Below, piece after piece: positions 1 through 11,810 of a stretch of DNA of 64,000 nucleotides. Each line of letters opens with the position of its first letter. The stretch's first letter is position 1. The translations under genes and the position numbers were made by a program. The stretch is from positions 258,602 to 322,601 of the forward strand of contig QAOA01000188.1 of the NCBI GenBank assembly GCA_003255065.1, written 5' to 3'. Source of the stretch: Cercis canadensis. Its lineage: Eukaryota; Streptophyta; Magnoliopsida; Fabales; Fabaceae. The notes below the pieces were generated by a model. That model ran no database searches. It was not told the origin of the DNA and saw only the letters and a list, made by a program, of their open reading frames with translations.

Positions 1-593
1 CCACAATGCGTTTCTAGAGATTGAATTTGTATCCCTTGGTGTAAGAGATTGAATATAAAGTGAATTTCTATGTGATATATGAAATGAATATTATTATGCT
101 TATAATGTTTGCAAGAGATTTTGAATGTGCTCGGAACACTAAGAATACCACTTTCAATTCTTTGATGTTCTCCCAATATAAATATGATGCTAATGACCTT
201 TAAGGATCTCAATCTGGATTCTGTTATTTAGCAACATTCATGTTTTGTTGGATCAAATAAGGCTTAAAATGCATTCTTTTGTTGTATATTTCACATCCTG
301 GCATCATATATTTTCTTACTGATATGTTTCTTTTAAATTTAACATGATTATTAACAAATTCGGTTGAGCTGTTTTCGTATTTTTCCTTTACACAACAATA
401 TAAAGAGATGTGGCTTTCGAGTTTGCTGGTGAATATTTGTTTGTTTTGCAGTTATTTCTTCTAAGTATTAAAGTGCTAATCATGAGCATAATATTCCTTA
501 TTTCGTTTAATTATCTACTGCTAAGTGAAGTTATGATATTTCATGATTCATTTGGAATGTACAAGTTAAGTGAGTTGCTCAAGCATCAGAATT

Positions 594-1100
594 GCATATA
601 TCCCTTCCTAGGCCCAAAGTGGTTTTGGCCCATTAGGGCCCATTTTCCTCATTTACTAACTATGCCCCTCAACCCATCTTTCCTCTTCCTATAAATACCC
701 CACTCCAACAAGTATATAGACTTTTGACTCTCTCTTTATTTATTACTCATTTTAGCTCATAACAAACTAATTTGATCTTCAGAGTTCGGGTATTTCCACC
801 TGGCCCCTTAGTTGATTCNGCCCATTTTCCTCATTTACTAACTATGCCTCTCAACCCATCTTTCCTCTTCCTATAAATACCCCACTCCAACAAGTATATA
901 GACTTTTGACTCTCTCTTTATTTATTACTCATTTTAGCTCATAACAAACTAATTTGATCTTTAGAGTTCGGGTATTTCCACCTGGCCCCTTAGTTGATTC
1001 TTGTTTATTGTGCACTATCGACCTCGAGCTCATATCCGATCTCAAGGCTAGATCTGACCTTAAGCTTCAAAGACCTCTTCACCTCAACACTGGCATCGTT
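594..1100 (+). mobile_element. Copy-1-specific insertion, LTR-like, with TATA box
   Basis: This block has no counterpart between the matching flanks in copy 2 (around 15,485-15,515), so it is an insertion in copy 1 or a loss from copy 2. It carries a strong TATA element (TATAAATA at 690-697, repeated in the second half) followed by a pyrimidine-rich stretch, as in a plant LTR promoter. The span includes an artefactual repeat: 638-818 recurs as 820-1000 across the single N at 819. The true insertion is therefore about 320 bp. No coding capacity or clear target duplication was found, so solo LTR is an inference. Confidence 0.45.
638..1000. repeat. Near-identical direct repeat around single N (819)
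   Basis: 638-818 and 820-1000 are both 181 bp and differ by only a few bases, with one N exactly between them. This is most simply an assembly join of two overlapping, possibly allelic, contigs rather than a biological tandem repeat. Confidence 0.8.
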
Positions 1101-1431
1101 AGAAATATTATTCTATTTCCTTTTGGATGTTATGCCATGAATCAGTAATTACTTTCAACACACAATCCTTGATGTACGTTGTATGTTTTGACAATTCTAG
1201 GTATTAAGATCATCCATTTTTTGTATTAATAATTCATTCTAGATATCTAAACCAAGCATGTTAATCACATTTCAATGTGATTATTTTAGCATTGGAGTAA
1301 AGTTTCATTGCTATTTTCATAATACATCTCTATTATGTTCGTTTTCTGGAATTCTCCCTTTACATAGATAGATTAAGCAATCACATTTCTAGGATTCTCC
1401 CATTGTAGTGAAGAGAATAACTCATTGTTTT

Positions 1432-2639
1432 GGTAATTTTTCTAATTGCTTATTACATAGACTGATTAAGCAATATGATTTTAAACATAAGTAGCTTAAT
1501 TTTTTGATATTTTAATGCCTGCTATTATAGAAAACGCCTTCTGTTGGCTCTCTTTAAACTCACTGACCGTCATTTGAGACAGATGAACAAATGCTTTTGC
1601 TGAATTTTTTTCTTCAACTTTGAAAACCCTCCTACATAAAGCGTTTTATTTACAAACGGCCTATCTCCACAGTGCATATTTACCCTTCATTATTTAGTAG
1701 CCAGTGTACGTTTTTGTTACCTGACAATTCTAACTTCATGGCTTCTATTGCTTCATGACTAGAAGACGGAAATATTTGGTGATAATAAAGCAAAAAAAAA
1801 ATAGGAAAACAAAATTTGCACCCTATACCTAAACCTAGGATAAAATTCTAGCTACCTATCTTTTTAGTGTTTAATTAACCTTTTGCTGAATGCTGTCAAC
1901 CATTTCATTTATCTGTCTATTTCATGAATAAAGGATAGCTTTCATTGGTGAAAGTTGAATTGAAATTGGACCAACTTGACTAGTGATTGTAAATTTTTTT
2001 TTTTTTTTTTTTTATATTATAGCTCTTTACATCTTTTTNGGTAATTTTTCTAATTGCTTATTACATAGACAGATTAAGCAATATGATTTTAAACATAAGT
2101 AGCTTAATTTTTTGATATTTTAATGCTTGCTATTATAGAAAGCGGCTTCTGTTGGCTCTCTTTAAACTCACTAACCATCATTTGAGACAGATGAACAAAT
2201 GCTTTTGCTGAATTTTTTTCTTCAACTTTGAAAACCTTCCTACATAAAGCATTTTATTTACAAAAGGCCTATCTCCACAGTGCATATTTACCCTTCATTA
2301 TTTAGTAGCCAGTGTACGTTTTTGTTACCTAGCAATATTAACTTCATGGCTTCTATTGCTTCATGACTAGAAGACAGAAATATTTGGTGATAATAAAGCA
2401 AAAAAATAGGAAAAAAAAAATTTGCAACCTATACCTAAACCTAGGATAAAATTCTAGCTACCTAGCTTTTTAGTGTTTAATTAACCTTTTGCTGAATGCT
2501 GTCAACCATTTCATTTATCTGTCTATTTCATGAATAAAGGATAGCTTTCATTGGTGAAAGTTGAATTGAAATTGGACCAACTTGACTAGTGATTGTAATT
2601 TTTTTTTTTTTTTTATATTATAGCTCTTTACATCTTTTT
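1432..2639. repeat. Near-identical direct repeat around single N (2039)
   Basis: 1432-2038 (607 bp) recurs at 2040-2639 with scattered substitutions and poly-A/T length differences. One N separates the copies. Copy 2 of the host segment has this unit once (15,799-15,885 plus 48,740-49,260), which supports a false duplication in copy 1. Another single N lies at 2675 in a T-rich tract. Confidence 0.8.
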
Positions 2640-3235
2640 CTTCTCTTTTTTTTTGTTGTTGTTGTTTTTATTTTNTGTAATTGCTTGTCCTTCATTTTTT
2701 TATTAACTGCAACACCTAAAGAAATGGCCATCTAATCCCTTGGAAACTACATTTTTTCTCTTAAATATGTAGCATGTTTCCAAGAGCCTTCAAAACTTAC
2801 ATTAGTTTCTATTAGCAAAGATCAACAAAACCTTATGTTAATTTCATCTCTCTATAAACTGCAATTTGATGTCTCAACTTAATTAATGATTTACTCAAAA
2901 TTTAAAGATATATTATAAGAGATTGTAAGTAGTTTGCCATGTAGAAATTAAATTTAGAGATCAAATTTTATTAGTGGTTGTGGGAGCAATAGATATAGTG
3001 GATAATCTTGCTTGTGTATATTATGCTTCAATTGTCTCAAGCCTTGAGGGGATGTTAGGCAAACTCATAATGAAGATTTAACATATCCTACACCATTCTT
3101 GCTGCATGTCAACTGTCAAGTATTTGAGCCCATTTCTATCATGATAAGTTGAAAAAAAAAGTTATCCAACATCAAATGGTCAATGACTCAATGGAATATT
3201 GTAAGATTCTCCACTTGACTCAATGACTCATGGGG

Positions 3236-3400
3236 GGACCAAATGGAAAATTCTTCCAGACATGTTCTTGGATTCCAAACTTGTCAAATTTTTGTTTAGA
3301 ACAAAAACTCTCATCCTTGCCAATAAGCTTGAAGCTTTTGATCACATGGCACCAAGGAGGCTCTTTCGCGGAGTTGGTGCGAGTTTTAGCTCAGGTAAAA
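3236..3400 (+). other. Exon-like block, conserved between duplicates
   Basis: This block is better conserved between the two duplicated host segments than its surroundings (partner at 50,405-50,555). One plus-strand frame is open in both copies and reads around DSKLVKFLF and HMAPRRLF, with mostly third-position-like differences. The copy at 50.5 kb is followed by a good splice donor (GTAAG near 50,549). The family was not recognised. It could be an internal exon of a decayed gene, or non-coding sequence conserved by chance. Confidence 0.3.
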
Positions 3401-4086
3401 GTCCTTAAGATTCCCCTACCCCTCCGAAATTATAACATACTCATTAATAATAAGGTATTTGAGATAATTGTACTTTGTAACCCTACTATTTTTTAGACAA
3501 TTAATTTATAATTCCTTTTCTTTTTTAATTGTGCATGAACAAGTACATTGAGGAGTGTGAAAAGTTTAATTCGCTTACACATTTTGATTTCACAAACTAA
3601 GAGATCGAGAGAGGCTTGTCAACTTTCACATTTTCAAGGATAATTTCTCATTTGTTAATATCCCTAACTAAAAAATTTACCTTTATTTATCTAATGACCA
3701 AAATCAAAAAATAAAAAATAAATAAAACTAGATAGGATAGATTATGAAGATCCTTATTTTAGAAACACTATTTAGAAATTTGAAACACTAGATAGATAAA
3801 AGGATATTCTAAACCATATATATTTCTAACTAAAGCATAAAGTATAAATCCTAATAAACTCTATTAATTTGGAATAAATTCAATTTTTTTTTTTTTACAA
3901 TAACTCAATATCCCTTGATTTATTTGTCGCTGGATATTTGAGGATTAGTCTCCTTTTTATTTTTCTTAAATTCAATTTGGGAAGTTGAAAAAAATAAGGT
4001 TTTTCTTTTCTTGTTCACATTGGTTGAACCGGAAATGGTGTAAAATTATATTGAACCCTTATGTCATCTTCAGATGAACAAAAAAA

Positions 4087-4248
4087 NNNNNNNNNNNNNN
4101 NNNNNNNNNNNNNNNNNNNNNNNNNNNNNNNNNNNNNNNNNNNNNNNNNNNNNNNNNNNNNNNNNNNNNNNNNNNNNNNNNNNNNNNNNNNNNNNNNNNN
4201 NNNNNNNNNNNNNNNNNNNNNNNNNNNNNNNNNNNNNNNNNNNNNNNN
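4087..4248. other. Assembly gap (162 N)
   Basis: Run of N with an A-tract on its left and a T-tract on its right. Open frames reported through it are meaningless. Confidence 0.99.
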
Positions 4249-5185
4249 TTTTTTTTTTTTTTAAACAAAAGAACACTTCAATAAAAAAAAAAAAAATTCT
4301 TTCATATGTTTAAAAGAACTTCAAACAGCTTTTAAATTAAATTGTTTTATTAAACCAAAATTATTTATTTTGAGGTAAAACTAAGAATAAATATTTTACA
4401 GATTTTATTTTTAAAAGATATTTTTTTCAAAAATAAAAAATATAAAACTACTCCATTCATCCAGGCTCCACAGGAAGTGCCCACATTGACAAAGATATAC
4501 TTTAGCCATATATATTAGTCTAAAAGTATAAAGTGAAGCAACAAAGATTCTTCTTGTCCAACTTGTTTTGTTGTCTTTTGCTTTTTGTGGGAAAGTTTGT
4601 GTTGTTGTGCTGACTATAGGTTTTGCCTTATCTTTAATGAAGTTCTTCTTTATATTTTAATTGGAAACCAAATAGGACTCAGACATTTTGTTATTTAGCC
4701 TTGCATGATTTAGTATATAATGATTATTAAGTCATTCATAAGTGTTTCTCTAATTTTATTTAGCCATCAAATGCTTATTTTTTATGACTTTTAAGATAAT
4801 CACGTCTATTACCAAGTCTTTCACTTTTTTCTTTTTTTTCAAAGAAGAAATTTAATTATTTGATAGTATAAAAGAGCTTTACATATTTACTGAGGATTTA
4901 GTTTTAATCCACTGATAGTGTTAAAAGAATTTATAAATCGCCTAAGTATGTGTTGCTATGTGTGAAAAAATTCTTAAAACCATTTACTCTTGGTAAAAGA
5001 CTGTTACTTTAATGATATGGGACTTTGCTCTTCGATGATAGTGTATAAAATTTTACACTAACAATGGATTACATTTAAATTCAATCACAAAAGGACATGC
5101 TGCTATGTACTATTAGTAAATTATATCTTAGTTATTTTGATGTGACTGGTCTCACTTTATACTTATCCACTTCTACATAGGTCAG

Positions 5186-5269
5186 TACAAGGAATTGAAG
5201 GAGGAAGCTATGAATCTCCAGCGTGCAAGAAAACGTGTGCAACAAAGAGTTGATGTTGCCTTGCATTAA
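5186..5269 (+). pseudogene. Possible coiled-coil NBS-LRR N-terminal relic
   Basis: A 27-codon open stretch ending in TAA reads YKELKEEAMNLQRARKRVQQ and then RVDVALH. The spacing of Lys/Glu-rich heptads followed by an R-x-x-V-Q-x-x-V-D-x-A pattern resembles the N-terminal coiled coil of RPS2/RPS5-like CC-NBS-LRR resistance proteins. It is preceded by an AG that could be a splice acceptor. No NB-ARC or LRR sequence follows. It is too short for certainty and could be chance. Confidence 0.25.
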
Positions 5270-7085
5270 TGGCTATTTGAAGCCATTTCCAACCAGGCTA
5301 TGCATATAAGCCTGCATGTGCGTTTCATGCACTTTGCCCCTTTTGTTTATTTATTTATTTATTTTCTTATTCTCACATTTACATGTTCACACACAGTGCA
5401 ATTCTTTTAATTGCACTATTGGGTTGGACCCTACACTGTGTACCAGTTTTTTCAGCTCCATTTCCTCAAATTATATGCAGATCAGTAGATAGTTTCTACA
5501 ATTTGTAGAAAGTATAGCTGCTCCTAAACCCCTTAACATGGATTGTTTTAATATTATATGGTAGAAATGGAGTGGCATCAAAGCTCTTTTCATATGTAGG
5601 TCTCAAATTGATTATTTTTTATTGTTTTCCCTTTTTCATTTCTATATCATCACAGCTGCAATGTCTTAATCCCTTTATTCCTGCAATTATCCCTCTTTCA
5701 CTGCTATGCCTTTCTTACAACTTTAATGGATAATATATTGAATCTATACAAAAAAAAATATGATAATTTAATTGAAAGATATCAACTGAACTTTGAGTTT
5801 TCTTTGGGCCTAAAGTACTTATATGTATATTGGAATTTGAATATTAATAAGGATATCTAATTTTTCGTACATTACTAAGGCAATCATTCACAGTGATTTT
5901 CACCAACCATGAATGTAATCAATTTACTGTGATCAAGAGTTTATGGAACTACTCATCTATAAATGTTTTGATTCCATGGCCTCCATGCTTATAAAGATCA
6001 CATGTTTTATTTATTTATTTATTTATTTATTTTGTTGTAGTTCCCTAACTAGTGGGAATGTTTCTCTTTCTCAGGTGAGGGATTCCAGTTCTGCAAGTAG
6101 ATAAGGATAGTACTGATGGTTTGGGTGCTTTTTTTAATAAGGAAGATTAATGAAGTATAGGTATAATGTTTGGAATTTCTCCAAGGCCTTTTAGAAATCT
6201 CACCTAGAATAACTTTTAAAGAGTCTCATTCAAAAATAATCTCAGTTGCATTCATTGTGGTTGCTAGTGTGATATTGTAGGAAGGAGGTTTTTCATTAGT
6301 TTCTTAAAGGGGGCACAACTTTGATCATATTTTCATTTTTTGATTTGTGAGCTCCCATATCTTATTTATCTTTTATGATGGATGACAGATATGTTTTGTA
6401 AATAATGGAAATTGCTCCAACTTTGGTTTATTTAAAATCTATAGGTTTCTGATTTTTTATTTTTATTTTGTAACATTTTTCAAGGCAAATGTGTTAGAAC
6501 ATAAAAATGATTAATAAATTAGTTAAGAACTACTACAATGGTAAGAAGCATTACAGTAAAATAATAATCCAAATAATTGTAATAAAACATTGACAAAAGA
6601 TTGTTTTTGCTGATTTCTGGAAGAATGAGAGACTGACAATTGTCACATTAAAACCACAGGTTTGAATTCTTCAAAAAAGTGAGCTTCTTGCATTAATGTT
6701 TTTTTTTTTTTTTTTTTCATGGGCATGCAGAAGCAAATACGGAATAGAGTATAGGTACAGCAATAAAATTCGTTTGTGTCGTATTAATCTGGATGTATCA
6801 TGAATATCATCATCAAATTTAAATGAAGAAACGGATTAAAGGAAGATTGATCAACAAAATATATAAATATTCGTTTTCAGATGGCTTTTTCATAATTTTC
6901 TTGTTAATTTTTATCTTTCAAGATGTGAGAGGACTTATTTTTTTTCTTGAGAATTATCAAGGGAAAGCAGTGATATAAATACAAGCAACTTAAATTTTTT
7001 TTTTTTTTTTTTTTTATGAAATACAAGCAACATAATTTATGAATCGTATCTAGTTGATAGTGCAATTATTTTCTTTTCAAGCAGA

Positions 7086-7943
7086 TCATGGAAACTTTAT
7101 CTGTCCTTTACAGTTGCCATATTGGTTGTGGCGCTATTTTTTTTTATTTTTTTTTTCAAAAAACAGCCTAATTTCAGTTAATAGCTGATGCGGTGGTTTG
7201 CTTGGGATGTCAGAGCAACTCAACTGCACAACTGCATTTATGTGTTTCATCATGGCATTGACTATGTCTCTTGCCTGTCATAGAAGGTGCCATTGGGAAT
7301 GATACCTACAAGATATAGACAATAGACACAACATAGAAATTAAAACTTAAAATAAATAGAAGAGAAGAACTAATAGATGTAACGAATAAAAGAAGTACGT
7401 ACCTTCAGATTTCAAGATTTAAATTACATTGTATGACCTAGCAAGTTTGATCACATATGGGAAATATGTGAGTGAAGAAAATTGTGAGCAGCTCCCATGC
7501 TTCATCCACTCATAGTTCCAAAATATCTCGCCAGCTGTAAGGCTATTTGAATCTTTTAGCTGGGGCCACAATGCTAGGAGATCTCCTTTGTTCATTGCTT
7601 ACTACCCATATGTATGATAGGATCAGTAATGAAAAAAAAAAAAAAACAATTCATTGAAATAAAACACTCACCACTGACGAAGCAGGTGGTGATTTTGAAC
7701 AATAATGTAGTATTCCACCATATTTCTGTGGCCAAAGACCATGGATTGTGAACTGTCTGGTTGGCATCGCCCCGAGGCCAAGAGACAGAACGAAGGTGGC
7801 CATGTGAGGGCAAGTATAAAATAATCGTGCTTATATTGAGGAGGAGGTGGTGGAGGATTAAAAGGACGACGGGGTGGAGCTCCTTCAATATGGAGACATT
7901 CCAAGAAGACAAAGATAACAAACGACAGAAACTTGGCATGCAT
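7086..7943 (-). pseudogene. RNase T2 family (S-RNase-like) gene, three exons, frame lesions
   Basis: RNase T2 enzymes are secreted endoribonucleases that cleave RNA through two active-site blocks, CAS I and CAS II. Reading the minus strand, exon 1 (7943-7672) starts with a signal-peptide-like MHAKFLSFVIFVFLECL, followed by the N-terminal family motif DYFILALTWPPSFC. CAS I (FTIHGLWPQ) lies at 7752-7726. Exon 1 ends at a GTGAGT donor. Exon 2 (about 7597-7403) holds CAS II, FWNYEWMKHGSC (7523-7488), with the catalytic Glu and His kept but Tyr in place of the usual first His. It ends at a GTACGT donor. Exon 3 (7305-7086) begins GIIPNGTFYD, joins exon 2 in phase across a 97-bp intron, and ends CKGQIKFP and stop. 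Lesions: CAS I is one frame away from the N-terminal motif; TAA at 7421-7419; a shift near 7265; an A-rich interruption near 7130-7155. Degraded gene, or several assembly errors. Total size fits the family (about 220-230 aa). Whether it belongs to the S-RNase class is not decided. Confidence 0.85.
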
Positions 7944-8011
7944 GGCTGTAGGCATGTTTTGCAAATGATGTTAATTATGCATGGATGAAATAGAAGGAAG
8001 GGGGAGGAGGG

Positions 8012-8018
8012 TTTTATA
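8012..8018 (-). promoter_or_regulatory. TATA box of the RNase T2-like gene
   Basis: TATAAAA on the minus strand, about 70 bp upstream of the chosen ATG at 7943, at a suitable distance for a short 5' leader. This supports 7943 rather than the in-frame ATG at 7964, although both are possible. Confidence 0.5.
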
Positions 8019-8040
8019 TCCTCAAGATTGCATCATTATG

Positions 8041-10145
8041 GACATGTGCTCCATATTGGGCAAATGCATCATCAACTCTTATCTATTCTGCTCCATACCT
8101 CCATTCTCTTTCTATGGTAACCACAGCCTAGGCGTAGTTTTTCTTTGCCAGACTCAAATATGTAAGGGAGTAATCATTTAAGAAGCTTACCAATTTCAAC
8201 TCATTCCTAAAAGTCGAGTGTAAAACAAAGAGACAAAGCAACATGTGCTTAATTAGTGTTGGTAATAAATAAAATAGATGAGAATTGATATAAATCCAGA
8301 GACCGACAAATAATACTCTTTTATAATATATATAGCCTATGACTAAACTTGAACAACTTTGTTAAATACTTAAATTAGATTAATTAGTAGCATATCTTCA
8401 ATATTTAGAGGAGATTTGTGATATTTTAGAAAAAATAAAGGAAAATTGAATGTGTAACTGCGACAAAATTTAGTTGATGATGCATTCTGAAAGTGAAACA
8501 AATAGAAATAAAATTGAAACTAGGAAAAGGATATATGTATATACAAACACACTTTGATTTTAGCTTAGTTAAGTAATGCCAAAATGTTATATAGACATCA
8601 AAAGGAATTTTTTAAAGTATTATAAAAGAAGACGTGTTTCCAACAAGTGAATGTTTCCTAAACTATTCTACATTGTAAAGGGTACATAAGCATTTTTTAT
8701 AATTGTTAACCTATATGTTCTTCCTTTTGATTTGTGCAACAGAGTAAGAATAGAAATATCACATACTTTTTATCATGTTTTGTTGAAATTAATTATAGAT
8801 AAATTATCTAATACTACTTATATTATCATTAAAATGCTTTTTATGAAGTGTTTATTACAATATATATATATATATATATAAATCAAGTCACTTGTATAAA
8901 CTTTAGGCTCCACTGGTGGTGTATCAAATATAAATTCATGTAAGTAATATTAATGTTGGAAGGAAGGAAAAAATGAATAAATTAATGCATAAATTAAATA
9001 AAGTCCTTGACACAATCCATGAAACTAATTAAATAAACCCCTTGGTATTTCCATGCCAAGATAGGAAAATAATTATACAAGTCTGGCACACAATAAAGGA
9101 TGTATTATGCATGTGTGAATGGATAACAATTAATCGAATTATGTATTATATGGTATCAATTTTTACCTATTAATTTCCTCCCACTTTTCCATTTTTACCT
9201 CTACCTTCCACATGCAAACACAATTACGAGTAGCAAAATCCACCTAATCATAGGAAGAATCAGCCCATACTACTTTATCAATTTCAAACTCTTTCCCAAA
9301 TGATGTGTGTGAGCCTAATCCTTTCTCTCCTATCAATAGATTTTATACTTCTATCTTATATCCGAAAATCCATGAAATGAAATACTAGAACCCTTTTTTG
9401 TTGAGGGAGATAGAGGAGCGTGTACTTAAGGTTAAAACTATAAATAGAAGATATAAATGGAGAACTGATAACATGATCTAAACCGTGTACCATAAGTCTT
9501 ATCCATTCTGCGCTCCATATCTCCATTTCCACTTTCTATATCAATCACACCCTAAACTAATCGCTATCTAGTTGTCAAATACAAATCATTGTATGAATAA
9601 TCATTTACTAGAGATTACAAATTTCAACTCATTCTTAAATGTCGTGTGCAAATTAAAACAAAGTGACAGAGGAACATGTGCTTACTGTTAGGAATAGAAA
9701 TAAAAGAAGTAAATGGAGAAATATGTAAATTAACCATGAACCACCATATTGGGCAAATGCATCATTAACTCTTATTTATTCTGCTCCATACCTCCATTCT
9801 CTTTATATATTAACCACACCCTATACGTAATTGCTCGCTGCCAAACTCAAATAAGTAAGGGAGGAATCATTCAATAAACTTACCAATTTCAACTCATTCC
9901 TAAAAACAAAGAGATAGAGCAACTTGTGCTTAATTAGTGTTAGTAACAAATAAATTAGATGAGGATTTATGTAAATCAACCATGTATCATGGACATGCAT
10001 CATCAACTCCGACCTATTCTTCCTCATTCCTATTGATCTGCTCCATACTTCTATTTTCACTTTTTGTATAGCAACCACTCCCTAGTCCTAATTGTTAGTT
10101 CCCAAATACAGATAATTGTAAGAAGAATCATTCCATAAAGCCATT
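8041..10145. repeat. About 250-bp degenerate unit repeated upstream of the RNase gene
   Basis: A unit beginning around a GCAAATGCATCATCAACTC-like core and ending around an ACATGTGCTTAATTAGTGTT-like tail occurs at about 8041-8290, 9485-9735, 9740-9985 and, partly, 9985-10,145. A weaker trace lies near 9240-9360. All copies are in the same orientation. The first copy abuts the RNase T2-like promoter. No coding sequence was found. The space between copies (8300-9480) is AT-rich with a short TA microsatellite at about 8862-8880. Confidence 0.6.
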
Positions 10146-10149
10146 TGAT

Positions 10150-11248
10150 TAGAAGACTATGGCGTAATATCTAGTCAAGAAGTATAAATTTCTGTTCACA
10201 AAATGATGAAGCAAAAAACTTGTGCTTCAATGAATTAAATCATATTGTGGCACAAAGAAGGAAATGGGTATCAGGAATGTTTTGGTTCTTATCCCCCTCT
10301 TTCTAAAAGACTTTCGGTTTTGGATTAGAGAATTGATATTATTTTTCTATCAAAATAAGAAACTCTGCTGAAAGGATGAAAAACTAAATGTTATGTCTTA
10401 AAATATATCATTCCTTAATATTGTGGAGTGTTAAAAAATTATGTAGATAAGACTATTTTTTTTTTTTTTTTTGAGATAGAGGACGGTAAAGAGGTTCAAA
10501 CACTTCTTACATACTACTTAAATCCTCACCACTAGATCAATACCTAGTGACTTCATAGCTATTCTTATTTTATAGTTTTTTTTTGCCAAATAGCTTAAAT
10601 TTGAGAGTATTTTCTGACTTAATTTCTCTCTTCACCAACAAAAAGAAAAGGTTATGTCTTAATATTATTTATTATTTATTTTGCTTTAACAAATGAAGTT
10701 ATGCTTGGGAATAGAAGAAGCATCCCATACATGTTTCCACCGAGGCACCAAATTATGATGTTGTATGACTGCATTCTCATTGGAAGAAATATTGAAGGCA
10801 CCAAGCTTTCTATCATTATTCTGGACCTTTAGGGAAGGGGAAACGTAAGAACTCAAATTATTTGAATTTTAAATGGAATGGGTATGAATTAGGCCTTCGA
10901 GTAACTTAATCCATTATCATATCCGATTTGGCTGAAATATGCCAACAACATATAATGATTTTTTTCCCTTGGGCCACCAATGTAACTTTTTTTCTTTAAA
11001 AAAGCAAATTATTTCCCTGTTTTATTTTCTTTATTTCTATTTTTTTATGTAAAAGAACATAATATTTTATTTTTTTTCCTTATTTCTGACAACTAATAAG
11101 ATATCTTTTAGGAATAATTTTGTTGTGATTGTTTCTGAAGAGTTTTGGGGCAATTTATAGCCAAACGTGTTGGTAAATTGGGTATTCTGTGAATTCTGTT
11201 AATACTTTGCCGACTGTATAGCTAAATGAAGCAATGTTTGTGCTGCAG
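10150..11248. other. AT-rich intergenic stretch
   Basis: AT-rich with poly-T tracts. No gene, repeat boundary or regulatory element was recognised. Confidence 0.6.
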
Positions 11249-11359
11249 GGTGAGGAGCTGCAGGGGGAGATGAAGCTGCTGGTTGAGGAACGCGGTTGGG
11301 GTAATTGTGGTTCTCTGTTTTGTGAAGGTTTTAGACATTGTAGAAACTGTATTTTTTAA
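11249..11359 (+). other. Possible terminal exon of an unidentified gene
   Basis: A pyrimidine-containing tract ending TGCTGCAG at 11,248 looks like a splice acceptor. The 36 codons that follow read GEELQGEMKLLVEERGWG, then a Cys-containing tail and TAA at 11,357-11,359. The local GC content and Glu/Leu-rich start differ from the AT-rich surroundings. The family was not recognised and no upstream exon could be assigned. It may be an exon relic. Confidence 0.25.
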
Positions 11360-11810
11360 TATTGGTGGACGTGTTCAAAAAAGTTGCTGGTCTTCTTTGC
11401 AAAATTTTTATGACTGAGTTATCAAAACAATTTTATTCAAACAATCGAGATTTTCATGCAATATAGTTATCAAAATCAGAATATGCATTCCTGCACATTA
11501 AACTATGCATCATGAACCTCTTTGTTTTGGCCAATATAATAATAATATTAATTGCCCAGCAGTGTGTCTTGTGCTGTAATATGCAAGTAGCCCATTTGAG
11601 ATATAATTCTTGTTTTTGTAGCATTTGAGCAAGAGTTACACATTGCGATTGTGGGAAAGTTGAGTCCAGAAGAAGACAAAGACACTTCTATCATACCCAA
11701 CTATTTTTTTTTAAAAAGAAAAGAATGGATCTAAAGATTTAGACACTTTTCCGTGGAGAGATAGAAAAAGAACTTGTGCCAAGATTTAATTGCACCACAG
11801 ACGGCGAGAA

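Larger units (their letters stand above)
1..3430 (+). repeat. Host segmental duplication, copy 1
   Basis: This segment matches, in the same orientation, 14,041-15,885 plus 48,718-50,560. Shared landmarks include the opening stretch around 1-60 (also near 14,051-14,095), the stretch 130-185 (14,145-14,200), the poly-T-rich block 1381-1900 (15,799-15,885, then 48,740-49,260) and the exon-like block 3236-3400 (50,405-50,555). Copy 2 was later split by the 33 kb retrotransposon nest. The copies differ by small indels and by separate insertions: 594-1100 is only in copy 1, while 14,495-15,042 and 15,131-15,439 are only in copy 2. No conserved protein was recognised in it apart from the exon-like block. 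Confidence 0.8.
3431..7085. other. AT-rich intergenic stretch
   Basis: Long AT-rich sequence with many homopolymer runs and one assembly gap (4087-4248). The only protein-like trace found is the short coiled-coil fragment at 5186-5269. No other gene, LTR or terminal inverted repeat was recognised on either strand. Confidence 0.6.

Noticed and set aside
410-694. 94-codon hydrophobic open frame
   Set aside because: Spans host sequence and the start of a copy-specific insertion, is not open in copy 2, and has no recognisable motif.
4059-4313. Open frames across the first N run
   Set aside because: Almost entirely unknown bases; no evidence of coding.
7592-7988. Three overlapping frames at the RNase locus as separate genes
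   Set aside because: Two minus-strand frames and the CAS I frame are pieces of one RNase T2-like exon; the plus-strand frame is a shadow.
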